Assembly (NCBI RefSeq): GCF_933775445.1
Contig: NC_065874.1
Span: forward strand, 9,567,001 to 9,631,000
Direction of reading: 5' to 3'
DNA from: Argentina anserina
Taxonomy: Eukaryota > Streptophyta > Magnoliopsida > Rosales > Rosaceae
Length of the DNA stretch: 64,000 bases
The position numbers and the translations under genes were made by a program. Below, piece after piece: positions 61,771 through 64,000 of this stretch (positions within the stretch are counted from its first letter, which is position 1; each line of letters starts with the position of its first letter). Under the pieces are notes generated by a model. It was not told the origin of the DNA. It made no database searches and saw only the letters and a program-made list of their open reading frames with translations.

Positions 61771-62445
61771 ATTGCAATTTTTTTAAAAAAAATCATGCTA
61801 TCTCAGACATGATAAGAAGTTCGTCACGGTTTTCTTTCTCGGGTCTTAGTCTATCTTCTATTCATATGTTGGTGGGTTATGTGTCCTACCAGACTCCTAC
61901 GTACGTATCCTGATATATAAATCTCGTCCTCTGTATCCTATTTAGATTTCCCGGCCTTTACCTTATCTGTTTCAATGAGGAAAGAATTGAAGATATACAC
62001 ATTTATTATTGGTAGCCATAACTTCTCCACTTGGCTACCGCCTACCAGCATACTATTACTTCCTAACCTAACGGCACCTGCATTCATAGTTCACTCATTC
62101 TGTCGATCAACATGAAATTCATAACACTCAACCAACACGCTTCTCCCTCGTATTCAATCTCACTCCTTTTGTCGACCAATGCCTCTTATCGTCGGTGGAT
62201 TATGATATACTGTGCCGGCCCTACCCTAGCTCCCAATGATATGCGACTCGATCTCTTGCTTCTTATCTTACTAGTCTCTCTAGTTTGATACTACATCTCT
62301 ATGTCTACATCGAACTCTTATATATCAAATGTGTTTAATTAATGTATCTACAAGTCTACATGCAGCAAACTAATCTATCTTAAATACCTTCACGTGCTAA
62401 AAATTTAGTTCGCCATATATATATATATATATATGGGGCACTTCC
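61771..62445. other. Intergenic
   Basis: (TA)n at 62415-62433. No gene seen. Confidence 0.5.
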
Positions 62446-62516
62446 ACTAAGAGTAGGGGCGGATGTAAGTTGTAGGTTATCTAGGCTTAAGCCTAGACAA
62501 GATTTGCTCTTAAGAC

Positions 62517-62915
62517 AGTCCATATTCAGAGTAAATCTTCATTTTGGAATTTCAGAGTGAAGTTCTAATTTTCGCATACTTTTCGGTCAAATTTTTTCAC
62601 CATAAGCGATTCAATATTTAGGTATGCTATTTAAGATCATCTCTACAAAATTTCATCTAATTCGGACATCGTTATGGTATTGAAATTAGATTAAATCAAT
62701 GAATGAATTAAAACTGTTCAACATGAACCGTTCGTGTAAATATCAATTTTGAAAGCACAACCATTGTCAAATTGGATGAAACTTTGTATACATGATCTTG
62801 AATAGCATACCTAAATATTGAATCGCTTATGGTGAAAACATTTGACCGAAAAGTGTGCCAAAATTGGAACTTCACTCTGAAATTCCAGAGTGAAGGTTCA
62901 CTTTGGATAGGGACT
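62517..62915. mobile_element. Foldback MITE, copy 1
   Basis: Arms of ~140 bp. Left AGTCC...TTTCAGAGTGAAGTTCTAATTT and right (reversed) AGTCC...TTTCAGAGTGAAGTTCCAATTT, both continuing CACTTTTCGGTCAAAT and CACCATAAGCGATTCAATAT. Inserted next to TA-rich DNA. Confidence 0.8.
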
Positions 62916-62936
62916 ATATATATATATATATATAGT

Positions 62937-63333
62937 TTCTACCTTAAAATGAAACTTCACTATGAAATTACAGAGTGAAGTTCCAATTTTCGCACACTTT
63001 TCGGTTAAATTTTTTCATCATAAACGATTCAATATTTTAGTATGCTATTCAAGATCTCTCTACAAAATTTCATCTAATTTGGACATCGTTAAGGTATTGG
63101 AATTAGATCAAATCAATGAATGAATTAAAACTATTTAACGTGAACCGTTCGTGTAAATCTCAATTTTGAAAGCTCAAACCATTGTCAAATTGGATGAAAC
63201 TTTGTAGAGATGATATTGAATAACATACCTAAATATTGAATCACTTATGGTGAAAACATTTGACCGAAAAGTATGCCAAAATTAGAACTTCACTCGGTAA
63301 TTTCAGAGTGAATCTTCACTCTGGATAGAGAAT
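62937..63333. mobile_element. Foldback MITE, copy 2
   Basis: Same arms and centre as copy 1, in the same orientation, separated from it only by a (TA)n stretch and followed by another. Confidence 0.8.
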
Positions 63334-63372
63334 GTATGTATATATATAAATATATATATATTCCCCCATATG

Positions 63373-63774
63373 AGATTCTATCCTGCTGATTTTACTTCAT
63401 ATGAGTTGCTTGCTTTAGATATGCAGTGCGGGTATTTTCTAGCAGATATTCAGATGGATCCAAGATTTTCCAACACAACATCTGTATTTGATTTGTGTCG
63501 GTGGTTAATTTAGTCAAGAAAATCAGCATTTTTTCCTATGATTTATAGATTGATTTGTCTTGTTTTGACTTTGCCAGTTTCTACAACAACAACGGAGAGA
63601 GCATTTTCGTCTATGAATATCATAAAAAACAAACTTCGAAACATAATGGAAGATGAATTTCTTAATGATTTAATGGTTCTCTACATTGAAAAAGAGCTTG
63701 CCGATATCATTGATAATGATTCTGTGATTGCAGAGTGTGAATTGAGTGGGTCTCGTAAGGTACGTTTTAGGTAG
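63373..63774 (+). pseudogene. hAT transposase C-terminal dimerisation domain
   Basis: One frame: RFYPADFTSYELLALDMQ, then a stop TAG at 63511-63513, then FFPMIYRLICLVLTLPVST, TTERAFSSMNIIKNKLRN and MEDEFLNDLMVLYIEKELA, the hallmark of the hAT dimerisation region (TFIIS/ZMYM-like transposase group). The BED finger and the catalytic core are absent. Not functional. Confidence 0.88.
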
Positions 63775-64000
63775 TTTATTGTTGCGTATAACGCTTTGAT
63801 GCTTGTAATTTTCAATTCACGAGGTTTGGTTTTATGTATCCCTCGGTCTATGTTTTGATTGAAAGTAATAAAGGCGTGAGCCTCCCACTGGGTTCCAAAC
63901 CTAAAAAAAAAAAATTTATGTCCTCATATAAATTAGCCTATACAGTTTTGAATTCCTAGATCCGCCACTGACTAAGAGATCTCTTTTTGGGGTCTAAAAA

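Larger units (their letters stand above)
62454..63970 (+). mobile_element. hAT transposon remnant with perfect 8-bp duplication
   Basis: Termini TAGGGGCGGAT and (right, reversed) CAGTGGCGGATCTAG; ACTAAGAG at 62446-62453 and 63971-63978. Carries the end of a hAT transposase, which confirms the superfamily. Most of the transposase gene is gone, and two foldback elements occupy its left half. Confidence 0.88.

Overview
The window looks like intergenic plant DNA from a dicot nuclear genome. Three things point that way: a gibberellin 2-oxidase gene of plant type with the usual three exons, AT-rich DNA with many TA/CT microsatellites, and a dense layer of plant transposon families (copia, Tat-type Ty3/gypsy, hAT, PIF/Harbinger, Mutator-like, Helitron, LINE). 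Overall style suggests Rosaceae, but I cannot prove that without a search. Only one ordinary host gene appears intact. Everything else recognisable is mobile DNA, captured gene pieces, organelle DNA or simple repeats.

Layout. 1-1615: tandem array of a 505-bp unit. 1775-3200: a GGTTCGG-rich patch and a LINE 3' fragment. 6321-8562: a PIF/Harbinger-like element whose left end has become a 17-G run. 9020-12037: a hAT-like element, a solo LTR, then a Pack-MULE carrying a PB1-domain gene piece and hosting a second copy of the same hAT-like family. About 12.4-14.945 kb: a Helitron with its diagnostic 3' end. 15660-22320: a copia element (minus strand) with 184-bp LTRs and target duplication ACTTC, but a ruined pol. 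23402-25312: a PIF/Harbinger element with broken transposase. 26998-27123: a mitochondrial cox2 fragment. 27399-29047: three nested elements (hAT > MULE > solo LTR). 31234-33243: a deleted copia. 34522-47998: a 13.5-kb Tat-type gypsy element. 49143-50228: a second copy of the MULE that carries the solo LTR. 53064-54382: the GA2ox gene. 62454-63970: a hAT element with two foldback elements inside.

The most striking object is the gypsy element. Its gag-pol (dual RNase H, YIDD reverse transcriptase, DDE integrase) reads on the minus strand. Between pol and the 3' LTR, on the opposite strand, lies a spliced gene of about six exons coding for a plant mobile domain protein with a coiled-coil tail. 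It has its own TATA box and a candidate poly(A) signal. Antisense placement would let introns survive copying through the element's RNA. The second most striking is a Mutator-like element that carries a solo copia LTR with that LTR's own target duplication and is found at two unrelated sites, so the composite moved as a unit.

The genes do not form a working pathway together; they are layered insertions. The GA2ox gene (gibberellin inactivation) stands alone, with a plain promoter and AT-rich flanks in which I recognise no intact transposon.
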